Shown piece after piece: positions 19,171 to 27,040 of a DNA stretch of 64,000 nucleotides. The DNA comes from Flavobacterium sp. NRK1. GTDB lineage: Bacteria > Bacteroidota > Bacteroidia > Flavobacteriales > Flavobacteriaceae. The position numbers and the translations under genes were made by a program. Positions within the stretch are counted from its first letter, which is position 1. Every line of letters starts with the position of its first letter. The stretch spans positions 1,533,772 to 1,597,771 of the forward strand of contig NZ_JAMXLA010000001.1 of the NCBI RefSeq assembly GCF_024054175.1, written 5' to 3'. The notes below the pieces were generated by a model. The model was given only the letters and a program-made list of their open reading frames with translations, was not told where the DNA came from and did no database searches.

Positions 19171-20214
19171 CTATATATTACCGTCTTTAAATACCTCTAT
19201 TTCTTCTTTCTTTAATGGAATAGCAGGCATACTGATTTTTTTCCTGTCCTGCTCACGACCCAGTAATATCTGTTTTTCAGTTTCAATGGTAACAGTATCA
19301 AGTTTTCTTGTATAGTTATTCTGATTGATAACAGAGTCTTTTTCAAATTTCCTTGGTCCTTCAATAACCCAGTCTTTAGGGTCTTTATGGTCGAAGCGGC
19401 ATTCATTGCAAATAAATTCCTCCACTTCGTGGTATTCGTCTTTACGTGCAGTAACCCTTTGTATTTCGTTGCCAAACATCCAAAGTGTGGTTTTACCGCA
19501 GCATTTGTCACAATCTCTATGTGCATTGTAAGGTTTGTTAAACCATACTCTTTGTTTGAAACGGAAAGTTTTATCGGTAAGAGCACCTACAGGACATACA
19601 TCGATCATATTTCCTGAGAACTCATTATCTATAGCTTTAGATATGCAGGTAGAGATTTGTGAATGGTCACCTCTGTTTACCACACCGTGTACACGGTTAT
19701 CAGTAAGCTGGTCTGCAGTCATAACACAACGGTAGCAAAGGATACAGCGGTTCATGTGAAGCTGAATCTTGTCACCAATATTTTCCGGTTCAAAAGTACG
19801 TTTGTCTTCAATAAAACGTGTTTTAGCAGAACCATTCTTAAAGCTAAGATTTTGTAAGTCACACTCACCGGCCTGGTCACATACAGGGCAATCCAGCGGG
19901 TGGTTTATTAAAAGAAATTCTGTAACCGATTTACGGGCATCCACAACTCTTTCCGAAGTGATGCTTTTTACTTCCATACCATCCATAACACCCGTAACGC
20001 ACGATGCCATTAGTTTTGGCATTGGCCTCGGATCGGCTTCACTACCTTTAGAAACCTCTACAAGGCAGCAACGGCATTTACCACCGCTTCCTTTAAGTTT
20101 AGAATAGTAGCACATTGCCGGCGGTACTGATTCACCGCCTATCATTCGCGCAGCCTGCAGGATGGTGGTCCCCGGTTCTACGTGTATCTCCTGTCCGTCT
20201 ATTGTTACTTTCAT
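19171..20214 (-). CDS. nuoG: NADH-quinone oxidoreductase subunit G, short form
   Basis: A 347-residue protein covering only the N-terminal part of the family (E. coli NuoG is about 900). The 2Fe-2S N1b cysteines are C35, C47, C50 and one near residue 73. The N3-type motif HPLDCPVCDQAGEC and the 4Fe-4S set CILCYRC with DVCPVGALT follow. Then comes a cysteine-rich remnant (CDKCCG and CNEC), and the protein stops where the molybdopterin-oxidoreductase-like domain would begin. Short NuoG proteins are known in Bacteroidota, so this is likely functional. It passes electrons from NuoEF to NuoI. The 87-bp gap to nuoF is the second largest in the operon. Confidence 0.93.
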   Translation of the reverse strand: MKVTIDGQEIHVEPGTTILQAARMIGGESVPPAMCYYSKLKGSGGKCRCCLVEVSKGSEADPRPMPKLMASCVTGVMDGMEVKSITSERVVDARKSVTEFLLINHPLDCPVCDQAGECDLQNLSFKNGSAKTRFIEDKRTFEPENIGDKIQLHMNRCILCYRCVMTADQLTDNRVHGVVNRGDHSQISTCISKAIDNEFSGNMIDVCPVGALTDKTFRFKQRVWFNKPYNAHRDCDKCCGKTTLWMFGNEIQRVTARKDEYHEVEEFICNECRFDHKDPKDWVIEGPRKFEKDSVINQNNYTRKLDTVTIETEKQILLGREQDRKKISMPAIPLKKEEIEVFKDGNI

Positions 20215-20301
20215 TATACTATTGTTTGAAAGTTATAAGTTGAATTTTGAATACAAATGTTTTTTCAACTGTTGACTTTCGGCTTTAAACTTTATAACTC
20301 C

Positions 20302-21669
20302 TTACACTACTTGTTTGGCCACTAAATGCTTCACCTTTTCAAAAGGCTCGGCAACAAAGTGATCTCTGTTTTTTACTTTTTCAGGAAAACGAACATGGTA
20401 TTCAAACTCGTCCCTGAAATGGCGTATAGCTGCTGCCACCGGCCATGCTGCCGCATCACCAAGAGGACAGATTGTATTTCCTTCAATTTTACGCTGAATA
20501 TCCCAAAGCAGTTCAATGTCTTCTTCGCGGCCATGGCCGTTTTCTATACGGTGAAGTACTTTTTCCATCCATCCTGTACCTTCGCGGCAAGGGGAACATT
20601 GTCCACAGCTTTCATGGTGATAAAAACGGGAAAAGTTCCAAGTGTTTCTAACGATGCATGTTGTATCATTATACACAATAAAGCCACCTGATCCCAGCAT
20701 AGACCCTGTAGCAAAACCACCTTCAGAAAGTGATTCATAGCTCATTAATCTATCGCCGCCTTCAGCATTTTTGTAAATAAGATGAGCAGGAAGAATTGGC
20801 ACCGAAGAACCTCCCGGAACCAAAGCTTTTAAAGGCCTGTCATCCATCATACCGCCTAAGTATTCATCTGAGTTCATAAACTCATCAACACTAAGGCCTA
20901 ATTCTATTTCATATACACCCGGATTTTTAATATGTCCTGATGCAGATATTAATTTTGTTCCTGTAGATCTTCCAATACCTATTTTAGCGTATTCAGCACC
21001 TGTGTTATTTACAATCCATGGCACAGCAGCAATAGATTCTACATTATTAACCACTGTAGGATTAGCCCAAAGTCCGCTTACAGCAGGGAATGGAGGTTTA
21101 ATCCTTGGATTACCCCTTTTTCCTTCAAGCGACTCAATAAGTGCAGTTTCCTCACCACAAATATATGCACCTGCACCGCAGTGCACATGAAGATCAAGAT
21201 CGTAACCTGTACCAAGTATGTTTTTACCTAACCATCCGGCAGCGTAGGCTTCTTTAATTGCATTCTCCAATATGCGGAAAACCCACATATACTCGCCACG
21301 AATGTAGATATATGACAAATTACAGCCAAGCGCAAAACTGGAAGTGATCATTCCCTCTATCAAAAGGTGAGGAATGTACTCCATAAGGTAGCGGTCTTTA
21401 AACGTTCCCGGCTCAGACTCATCTGCATTGCAAACCAAATGTCTTGGCTTACCTGATTTTTTATCAATAAAACTCCATTTCATACCCGTAGGGAAACCTG
21501 CCCCTCCACGGCCTCTAAGTCCTGAAGTTTTAACCTCTTCCACAATTTCATCCGGGGTCATGCTTTTCAGCGCTTTTTCTACAGAGCGGTAACCACCATT
21601 CTGGCGGTACACTTCATAGGTTTTTATTCCCGGTACGTTTGCGTGTTCTAATAATATTTTCATAGCCAT
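20302..21669 (-). CDS. nuoF: NADH-quinone oxidoreductase subunit F (NADH- and FMN-binding)
   Basis: A 455-residue flavoprotein subunit. GLRGRGGAGFPTGMKW is the NADH-binding glycine-rich loop, NADESEPGTFKDR belongs to the FMN site, and SCGQCSPCREGTGW plus the later Cys in NTICPLGDAAAW ligate cluster N3. Two in-frame ATG codons lie two codons apart (21669 and 21663); either gives a normal N-terminus. It oxidises NADH and starts the electron chain of complex I. Confidence 0.97.
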   Translation of the reverse strand: MAMKILLEHANVPGIKTYEVYRQNGGYRSVEKALKSMTPDEIVEEVKTSGLRGRGGAGFPTGMKWSFIDKKSGKPRHLVCNADESEPGTFKDRYLMEYIPHLLIEGMITSSFALGCNLSYIYIRGEYMWVFRILENAIKEAYAAGWLGKNILGTGYDLDLHVHCGAGAYICGEETALIESLEGKRGNPRIKPPFPAVSGLWANPTVVNNVESIAAVPWIVNNTGAEYAKIGIGRSTGTKLISASGHIKNPGVYEIELGLSVDEFMNSDEYLGGMMDDRPLKALVPGGSSVPILPAHLIYKNAEGGDRLMSYESLSEGGFATGSMLGSGGFIVYNDTTCIVRNTWNFSRFYHHESCGQCSPCREGTGWMEKVLHRIENGHGREEDIELLWDIQRKIEGNTICPLGDAAAWPVAAAIRHFRDEFEYHVRFPEKVKNRDHFVAEPFEKVKHLVAKQVV

Positions 21670-21694
21670 TGTTACTTGGTATAATGGTCTCTAA

Positions 21695-22219
21695 TTAGTG
21701 TAAATTAACCTGCCCGTTTCGGCACTCATCAATAAGAGCGTCTACTTTTTCTTTCGTCAGGTTTTCCCTGTAATAATCGCCTAACTGCAGCATTGGTGCA
21801 TAACCGCACGCGCCCAGGCATTCAACACCAACAACGGTAAACATACCATCAGGTGTAGTTTCACCTTCTTTAATCCCCAGTTTTTCACAGGTATAATCCA
21901 TAAGGTTTTCGGCACCGCGAATAGCACAGCATGAAGTCCTGCAAAACTCAAACATATATTTACCAATAGGTTTTTGGTTAAACATCGTGTAAAACGATAC
22001 TACCTCATATACCTCAATTGGCTTAATGTTTAATATCTCAGCAACCTTGTCCTGTAGTTCTATGCTCAGCCAGTTGTCATGAGCATCCTGTACCTCGTGA
22101 AGCACAGGCAGCAAAGCCGACTTTCTTTTATCTTCAGGATAGTGGCTTATCAGCTCATTAATGCGCTCTGTAAGCTTAGCATCTATATTTATAACCTGTT
22201 TAGCGTGTGAAATTTCCAT
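21695..22219 (-). CDS. nuoE: NADH-quinone oxidoreductase subunit E
   Basis: A 174-residue thioredoxin-fold subunit with a 2Fe-2S cluster (N1a). The cysteines are in FCRTSCCAIRGAE and, about 40 residues later, ECLGACGYAP. EVVSFYTMFNQKPIGKY is the usual helix-strand junction. Works with NuoF as the NADH dehydrogenase module. It follows nuoD by 5 bp. Confidence 0.97.
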   Translation of the reverse strand: MEISHAKQVINIDAKLTERINELISHYPEDKRKSALLPVLHEVQDAHDNWLSIELQDKVAEILNIKPIEVYEVVSFYTMFNQKPIGKYMFEFCRTSCCAIRGAENLMDYTCEKLGIKEGETTPDGMFTVVGVECLGACGYAPMLQLGDYYRENLTKEKVDALIDECRNGQVNLH

Positions 22220-22224
22220 AAATC

Positions 22225-23460
22225 TTAAGCGTCTAATTCGCCTGCAATAACGTTGAGGCTTGATAATGTTGCAATGGCATCAGACAGCATTTGTCCTCTT
22301 ACCATATCGTTAAAGGCCTGGTAGTAAATAAAACATGGCCTGCGGAAGTGCAGCCTGTAAGCAGTACGGCTTCCGTCAGTTATAAGGTAAAAGCCAAGCT
22401 CTCCGTTACCGCCTTCTACCGCATGATACACTTCGGTTTTCGGTACCGGCACTTCGCCCATTACAATTTTAAAATGATATATAAGCGCTTCCATGTTGTG
22501 GTAAACATCTTCTTTTGGAGGAAGGTAATAATCAGGAACATCTGCATGGAAAGGGCCTTCCGGCAGTTTGGCAAGTGCCTGCTTAATGATGCTTAAACTT
22601 TCCCAAACTTCTGCATTACGCACACAGAACCTGTCATAAGTATCACCTGATTTCCCAACAGGAATATTAAATTCAAAATCTTCGTAAGAACTGTATGGCT
22701 GCATAACGCGTACATCATAGTCTATACCTGCTGCACGAAGGTTAGGGCCTGTAAAACCATAGCTCATTGCTTTTTCTGCAGAAATAGGACCTACGTCTAT
22801 AGTACGGTCCATAAAAATCCTGTTACGTGTAAGAAGGTTTTCAAATTCTGTCCAGATAGGAGGGAACTCCTCAAGGAAAGTATTTAATTTTTTAAAGGCT
22901 TCAGGGCTCCAGTCTCTTTCAAAACCGCCAATCCTTCCCATATTAGTGGTAAGGCGTGCACCGCAAATTTCTTCGTATATCTCATATATTTTTTCCCTGT
23001 ACTGAAATACATAAAGGAAACCTGTAAGCGCTCCCGTATCTACACCCAATACCGAGTTGCATATAATATGGTCTGCAATACGCGCCAGTTCCATAACTAT
23101 TACCCTAAGGTACTGCACTCTTTTTGGTACTTCTATATCCAGCGCTTTTTCTAATGTCATCCACCATCCCATATTATTAATAGGGGCGGAGCAGTAATTC
23201 ATCCTGTCTGTAAGCGGTGTAACCTGATAAAAAGGCCTGTTTTCGGCTATTTTTTCAAAAGCGCGATGTATGTATCCTACAGTACCTTCACCATCAAGTA
23301 TTCTTTCACCATCCATAAGCAGGATATTCTGAAAAATACCATGGGTAGCAGGGTGTGTTGGCCCAAGGTTTAGTATTGAAAGCTCGCTGCCATCTTCATT
23401 CTGCTTCTTTTCGATCATCTTGGCATAACGATGCTCCGGTGGTAATAACAAGTCTGACAT
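22225..23460 (-). CDS. nuoD: NADH-quinone oxidoreductase subunit D
   Basis: A 411-residue 49-kDa-type subunit, related to the large subunit of NiFe hydrogenases but without metal. LGPTHPATHGIF holds the quinone-site His, and GYIHRAFEKIAE and TDRMNYCSAPINNMGW are conserved. It is a separate gene from nuoC, not the fused nuoCD of enterobacteria. Forms the quinone-reduction pocket with NuoB. Confidence 0.98.
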   Translation of the reverse strand: MSDLLLPPEHRYAKMIEKKQNEDGSELSILNLGPTHPATHGIFQNILLMDGERILDGEGTVGYIHRAFEKIAENRPFYQVTPLTDRMNYCSAPINNMGWWMTLEKALDIEVPKRVQYLRVIVMELARIADHIICNSVLGVDTGALTGFLYVFQYREKIYEIYEEICGARLTTNMGRIGGFERDWSPEAFKKLNTFLEEFPPIWTEFENLLTRNRIFMDRTIDVGPISAEKAMSYGFTGPNLRAAGIDYDVRVMQPYSSYEDFEFNIPVGKSGDTYDRFCVRNAEVWESLSIIKQALAKLPEGPFHADVPDYYLPPKEDVYHNMEALIYHFKIVMGEVPVPKTEVYHAVEGGNGELGFYLITDGSRTAYRLHFRRPCFIYYQAFNDMVRGQMLSDAIATLSSLNVIAGELDA

Positions 23461-23490
23461 TTTATATAGAAATTTATTCCTTGTTCATTA

Positions 23491-24012
23491 TTAACAATTA
23501 TCGGGTGTACGCCCAAAGAAACGGTCATCTTTATCAGTTCTTCCGCCGTCTTCCAGAGGAAACTCTTTTCGCATTGGGAAAGATACCATCTCATCCATAT
23601 TAAGAATTCTCTTTAATTGAGGATGCCCTTTAAATATAATTCCGTAAAAATCATAAGTTTCGCGTTCCTGCCAGTTAGCACTTAAAAAATGGTCTGTAGC
23701 AGTAGCTATTTCCGGATTATCTCCGTTAAGAAAACATTTAAAGCGAATCCTCACATTATCGTACCAGTTGTGCATATGGTATACTACGGCAAACTGCCTG
23801 TCTTTTTCAGAATCAGGATAATGAACGCCGCAAACATCTGTAAGGAAGTTAAAACGAAGTACTGGGTCATTCTTAAGGTACCCCATTACCTCAGACATAG
23901 CGTAGGGAGCTACTTCAAAAGAGAAGATATCGTGTTGCTGGATAAAACCGCTAACTTTTTCGCCGAATGTATCGGTTAGCTTATTTTGTATTACTGTTGT
24001 TTCTAAAGCCAT
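23491..24012 (-). CDS. nuoC: NADH-quinone oxidoreductase subunit C
   Basis: A 173-residue 30-kDa-type subunit. The family signature ERETYDFYGIIFKGHPQLKR is near the C-terminus, followed by FPLEDGGR. It has no cofactor and supports the NuoB/NuoD interface in the peripheral arm. It starts 7 bp after nuoB. Confidence 0.97.
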   Translation of the reverse strand: MALETTVIQNKLTDTFGEKVSGFIQQHDIFSFEVAPYAMSEVMGYLKNDPVLRFNFLTDVCGVHYPDSEKDRQFAVVYHMHNWYDNVRIRFKCFLNGDNPEIATATDHFLSANWQERETYDFYGIIFKGHPQLKRILNMDEMVSFPMRKEFPLEDGGRTDKDDRFFGRTPDNC

Positions 24013-24019
24013 TTTTAAC

Positions 24020-24571
24020 TTATGAAATATTATAAGAAGCTAATAGTTCTTTGTATTCTTCCGAGCTTCTTCTGCGTACAGATTCTGTTCTTACAATGTC
24101 CTGAAGCTTCATAATGCCATCCAGTATCTGTTCCGGTCTTGGAGGGCATCCCGGTACGTAAACATCTACAGGTATAACTTTATCTATACCCTGTAAAACT
24201 GAATAGGTGTCAAAAATACCTCCTGATGAAGCACAGGCTCCTACTGCAATAACCCAGCGTGGCTCGCTCATCTGCTCATATACCTGGCGTAAAATTGGCG
24301 CCATTTTTTTAGCAATGGTTCCCATTACCAAAAGCATATCTGCCTGACGGGGTGAAAAGCTCATACGTTCTGATCCAAATCGTGCCACATCATAATGTGA
24401 GGCCATAGTAGCCATGAATTCAATACCGCAGCATGAAGTAGCAAAAGGTAAAGGCCAAAGCGAGTTCGCTCGTGCCATACCTACAACTGTATCCAGTTTT
24501 GTTGCAAAAAAGCCTTCTCCTGAATATCCTTCGGGAGCGTCAACTATTTTTATATCTGATGAATTGCTCAT
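24020..24571 (-). CDS. nuoB: NADH-quinone oxidoreductase subunit B (cluster N2)
   Basis: A 183-residue subunit binding the terminal 4Fe-4S cluster N2, which hands electrons to quinone. The adjacent cysteines in ATSCCGIEF (about 47 and 48) are diagnostic, with the others in [10 protein letters not shown] and [10 protein letters not shown]. The 59-bp gap from nuoA is normal. Confidence 0.98.
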   Translation of the reverse strand: MSNSSDIKIVDAPEGYSGEGFFATKLDTVVGMARANSLWPLPFATSCCGIEFMATMASHYDVARFGSERMSFSPRQADMLLVMGTIAKKMAPILRQVYEQMSEPRWVIAVGACASSGGIFDTYSVLQGIDKVIPVDVYVPGCPPRPEQILDGIMKLQDIVRTESVRRRSSEEYKELLASYNIS

Positions 24572-24630
24572 TGTAATTTAATTTTGATTATCAGGTATTT
24601 AATCTCAAAAATCATACCTGCCTCCTTCAT

Positions 24631-24996
24631 TTATTCCCACTCTAAACCTTTTTTCTTCATTACATAGAAAAAACCTACGATTAGAAGAAGCATAAAGATT
24701 CCCATTTTTATAAGTCCTTCAGTTCCCATTGCACGGAAGTTTACCGCCCACGGATACATGAATATTACCTCAACATCAAATAATACGAATAGAATAGCTA
24801 CAAGGAAATATTTTACCGAAAATGGTATACGGGCATTCCCTACTGATTCTATACCGCATTCAAAGTTTTTGTCTTTATTTACCGAATGCCTTTTAGGCCC
24901 CAATTTGCCTGATACGAATATTGTACCGGCTACAAATCCTACTGCAAGAAGCGTTTGCATTAAAATTGGGAAATAATCTGCCTGAGTTGTATGCAT
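24631..24996 (-). CDS. nuoA: NADH-quinone oxidoreductase subunit A
   Basis: A 121-residue, three-helix membrane subunit and the first gene of the operon. FECGIESVGNARIPFSVKYF is the conserved loop with the quinone-site cysteine, and LFDVEVIFMYPWA lies in helix 2. A Bacteroidota -7 element lies 29 bp upstream, so the operon promoter is here. Confidence 0.97.
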   Translation of the reverse strand: MHTTQADYFPILMQTLLAVGFVAGTIFVSGKLGPKRHSVNKDKNFECGIESVGNARIPFSVKYFLVAILFVLFDVEVIFMYPWAVNFRAMGTEGLIKMGIFMLLLIVGFFYVMKKKGLEWE

Positions 24997-25025
24997 ATCT
25001 TGTGTTTAATTTATAAAACAATTCA

Positions 25026-25033
25026 CAAATATA
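25026..25033 (-). promoter_or_regulatory. Probable nuo operon promoter -7 element
   Basis: The minus strand reads TATATTTG, fitting TAnnTTTG. A TTTG lies 15 bp upstream and a TTGA 20 bp upstream; the second has the usual spacing. Would give a leader of roughly 25 nt for nuoA. Confidence 0.55.
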
Positions 25034-25220
25034 CACGTCACAGCTGAACAAACTCAACGTTTTTTGGAGAGAAAAGGAATAAAACCTTAATTTTTATTGG
25101 TTCTAAATAAAAAGATATTTTATAAAGTTTATAAGAGTATGAATAATTAATATGATAAATTTTTATGCGTTAATAAATTCTTAAAAAAAAGCATAAAAAC
25201 AGATACTAAACACCATTAAA

Positions 25221-25252
25221 TAAAAAAACCGCTCTAAAAATAGAGCGGTTTG
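25221..25252 (-). terminator. Terminator of the cold-shock gene
   Basis: A 10-bp perfect stem (AACCGCTCTA / TAGAGCGGTT) with an AAAA loop, followed on the minus strand by a T-run. It lies about 40 bp after the cold-shock gene stop. Confidence 0.9.
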
Positions 25253-25291
25253 TCCGTTAAGAGGTAATCGATAATATTTATTGTATATATA

Positions 25292-25486
25292 TTATATAGC
25301 TGCTACCTGAGCTGCTACTTTACCTTTTTTGCCTTCTTCTTCTACATAACTTACTTTGTCGCCTTCACGCAGATTTTCTGCGTTTAGACCTGTAGCATGT
25401 ACGAAAATGTCATTTCCTGTTTCGTCGTCAGTTATGAATCCATAACCTTTGGATTCAATAAAAAATTTAACTTTGCCTGTTCGCAT
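25292..25486 (-). CDS. Cold-shock domain protein
   Basis: A 64-residue single cold-shock domain, the usual CspA length. RNP1 appears as KGYGFIT and RNP2 as DIFVHA. Binds single-stranded RNA or DNA and probably melts mRNA structure. Monocistronic: it has its own promoter and its own terminator. The C-terminus EGKKGKVAAQVAAI fits the last beta-strand. Confidence 0.95.
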   Translation of the reverse strand: MRTGKVKFFIESKGYGFITDDETGNDIFVHATGLNAENLREGDKVSYVEEEGKKGKVAAQVAAI

Positions 25487-25516
25487 TCTGTAATAAAAAA
25501 ATAATTAATAATGTTT

Positions 25517-25546
25517 CAAAGATAAACTTTATTATGATATTACAAA
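25517..25546 (-). promoter_or_regulatory. Promoter of the cold-shock gene
   Basis: On the minus strand: TTTG (25543-25546), 18 bp, TATCTTTG (25517-25524). It leaves a leader of about 25-30 nt, rich in A and T. Confidence 0.65.
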
Positions 25547-25681
25547 ATTAAACGTTAAAAATATTCATAAACATAATTGATTACATGAAGGTTATGCTCT
25601 TTTGTTAACAAAATGATTTTTATTTTAAATAAAACTGAAATGTAACTTTTCCCCTTTGTATAACTGAAAATATTACACTCT

Positions 25682-25731
25682 TAATTATAAAAGCAGAGCC
25701 CCACAATTGTGGGGCTCTGCTTTTATAATTA
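25682..25731. terminator. Perfect 50-bp palindrome, terminator of sucB
   Basis: Two 25-base arms meet at a central AA|TT with no spacer (centre between 25706 and 25707). The GC core is GCAGAGCCCCACAA and its complement. It lies 15 bp after the sucB stop. T-richness on both sides of the GC core makes it a bidirectional terminator in form. Confidence 0.85.
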
Positions 25732-25745
25732 TATAGTAAACTGAA

Positions 25746-26984
25746 CTATAGTTCAAGCGCTTTTTTAGGATTATTATCCATAAGCAGTTCTACAGGATTT
25801 TCTAATCCTTCTTTAACTGCTACAAGGAAACCTACAGATTCACGTCCGTCAATAATTCTGTGGTCGTAAGAAAGAGCCACATACATCATTGGATGAATTT
25901 CAACTTTCCCGTTTACGGCAATAGGGCGTTCTATAATATTGTGCATGCCAAGAATACCGGATTGCGGAGGGTTGATGATAGGTGTAGATAACATACTACC
26001 GAATACACCACCATTGGTAATTGTAAACGTACCACCGGTCATATCATCTACAGTTATTTGTCCGTCACGAGCACGAAGTGCAAGGCGCTTAATTTCTGCC
26101 TCAATACCACGGAAAGTAAGTGCTTCGGCATTTCTTACCACAGGAACCATAAGGCCTTTAGGACCTGATACTGCAATAGAAACATCTACAAAATCAAAAG
26201 ATTGCTTATAGTCGCCATCCATCATAGAGTTAACATCAGGATATAGCTGTAATGCTCTTACTACTGCTTTAGTAAAGAATGACATATACCCAAGGCTCAC
26301 ACCACCGTGTTTTGCTTTGAATGCATCCTTGAATTCATTTCTTACATTGTTTATAGGTGTCATGTTTACTTCATTAAATGTAGTAAGCATGGCTGTTTCG
26401 TTTTTAGCTGATACTAAACGTTCTGCTACTTTTCTGCGAAGCATAGAAAGTTTTGTACGCTCAGATCCACGGTTGCCGCCTGTAGGCGTACCCATAGAAG
26501 GTTTTGCGTTGGCATTTACAGCATCATCTTTAGTGATCCTGCCGCCTTTGCCTGTACCTGATACATCTGAAGCATCAATATTTTTCTCGTCTAATATTTT
26601 TCTTGCTGCCGGAGACGGAGTGCCTGTAGCATATGTTTTCTCAGGAGCAGGAGCCGCTTTTGGCTCTTCTTTCTTAGGTTCTTCTGTTTTAGGAGCTTCT
26701 TCTTTTTTCTCCTCTTTAGCAGGAGCAGCAGCACCGTCTGGTTTGGCAGCGCCTGTATCTATAAGGCAAACTACCTGGCCTACCTGAACAGCATCGCCTT
26801 CTTCTGCTTTAAGTGTAATAACACCGCTAGCTTCAGCAGGAAGCTCAAGGGTTGCTTTATCTGAATCAACTTCGGCAATTGCCTGGTCTTTTTCTACATA
26901 ATCTCCGTCTTTTACCAACCAGGTTGCAATTTCAACCTCTGTAATAGACTCCCCCGGTGAAGGGACTTTCATTTCTAAAATCAT
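25746..26984 (-). CDS. sucB: 2-oxoglutarate dehydrogenase E2 (dihydrolipoyl succinyltransferase)
   Basis: A 412-residue E2. The N-terminal lipoyl domain (about 1-78) has the lipoylated lysine in [10 protein letters not shown]. An Ala/Pro/Lys/Glu-rich linker (about 80-120) and an E3-binding segment ([14 protein letters not shown]) follow. The catalytic acyltransferase core ends with [16 protein letters not shown], containing the active-site His and Asp. It forms the 24-mer core of the complex. It lies 56 bp after sucA; a TACTTTTG in that gap (27027-27034) may give it an extra promoter. The ATG at 26984 is used; another lies four codons on. Confidence 0.96.
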   Translation of the reverse strand: MILEMKVPSPGESITEVEIATWLVKDGDYVEKDQAIAEVDSDKATLELPAEASGVITLKAEEGDAVQVGQVVCLIDTGAAKPDGAAAPAKEEKKEEAPKTEEPKKEEPKAAPAPEKTYATGTPSPAARKILDEKNIDASDVSGTGKGGRITKDDAVNANAKPSMGTPTGGNRGSERTKLSMLRRKVAERLVSAKNETAMLTTFNEVNMTPINNVRNEFKDAFKAKHGGVSLGYMSFFTKAVVRALQLYPDVNSMMDGDYKQSFDFVDVSIAVSGPKGLMVPVVRNAEALTFRGIEAEIKRLALRARDGQITVDDMTGGTFTITNGGVFGSMLSTPIINPPQSGILGMHNIIERPIAVNGKVEIHPMMYVALSYDHRIIDGRESVGFLVAVKEGLENPVELLMDNNPKKALEL

Positions 26985-27040
26985 GTCAGTATAATTTTAT
27001 TGGTGTTGCTATCTTTTTTGAAAAATCAAAAGTACGATAA

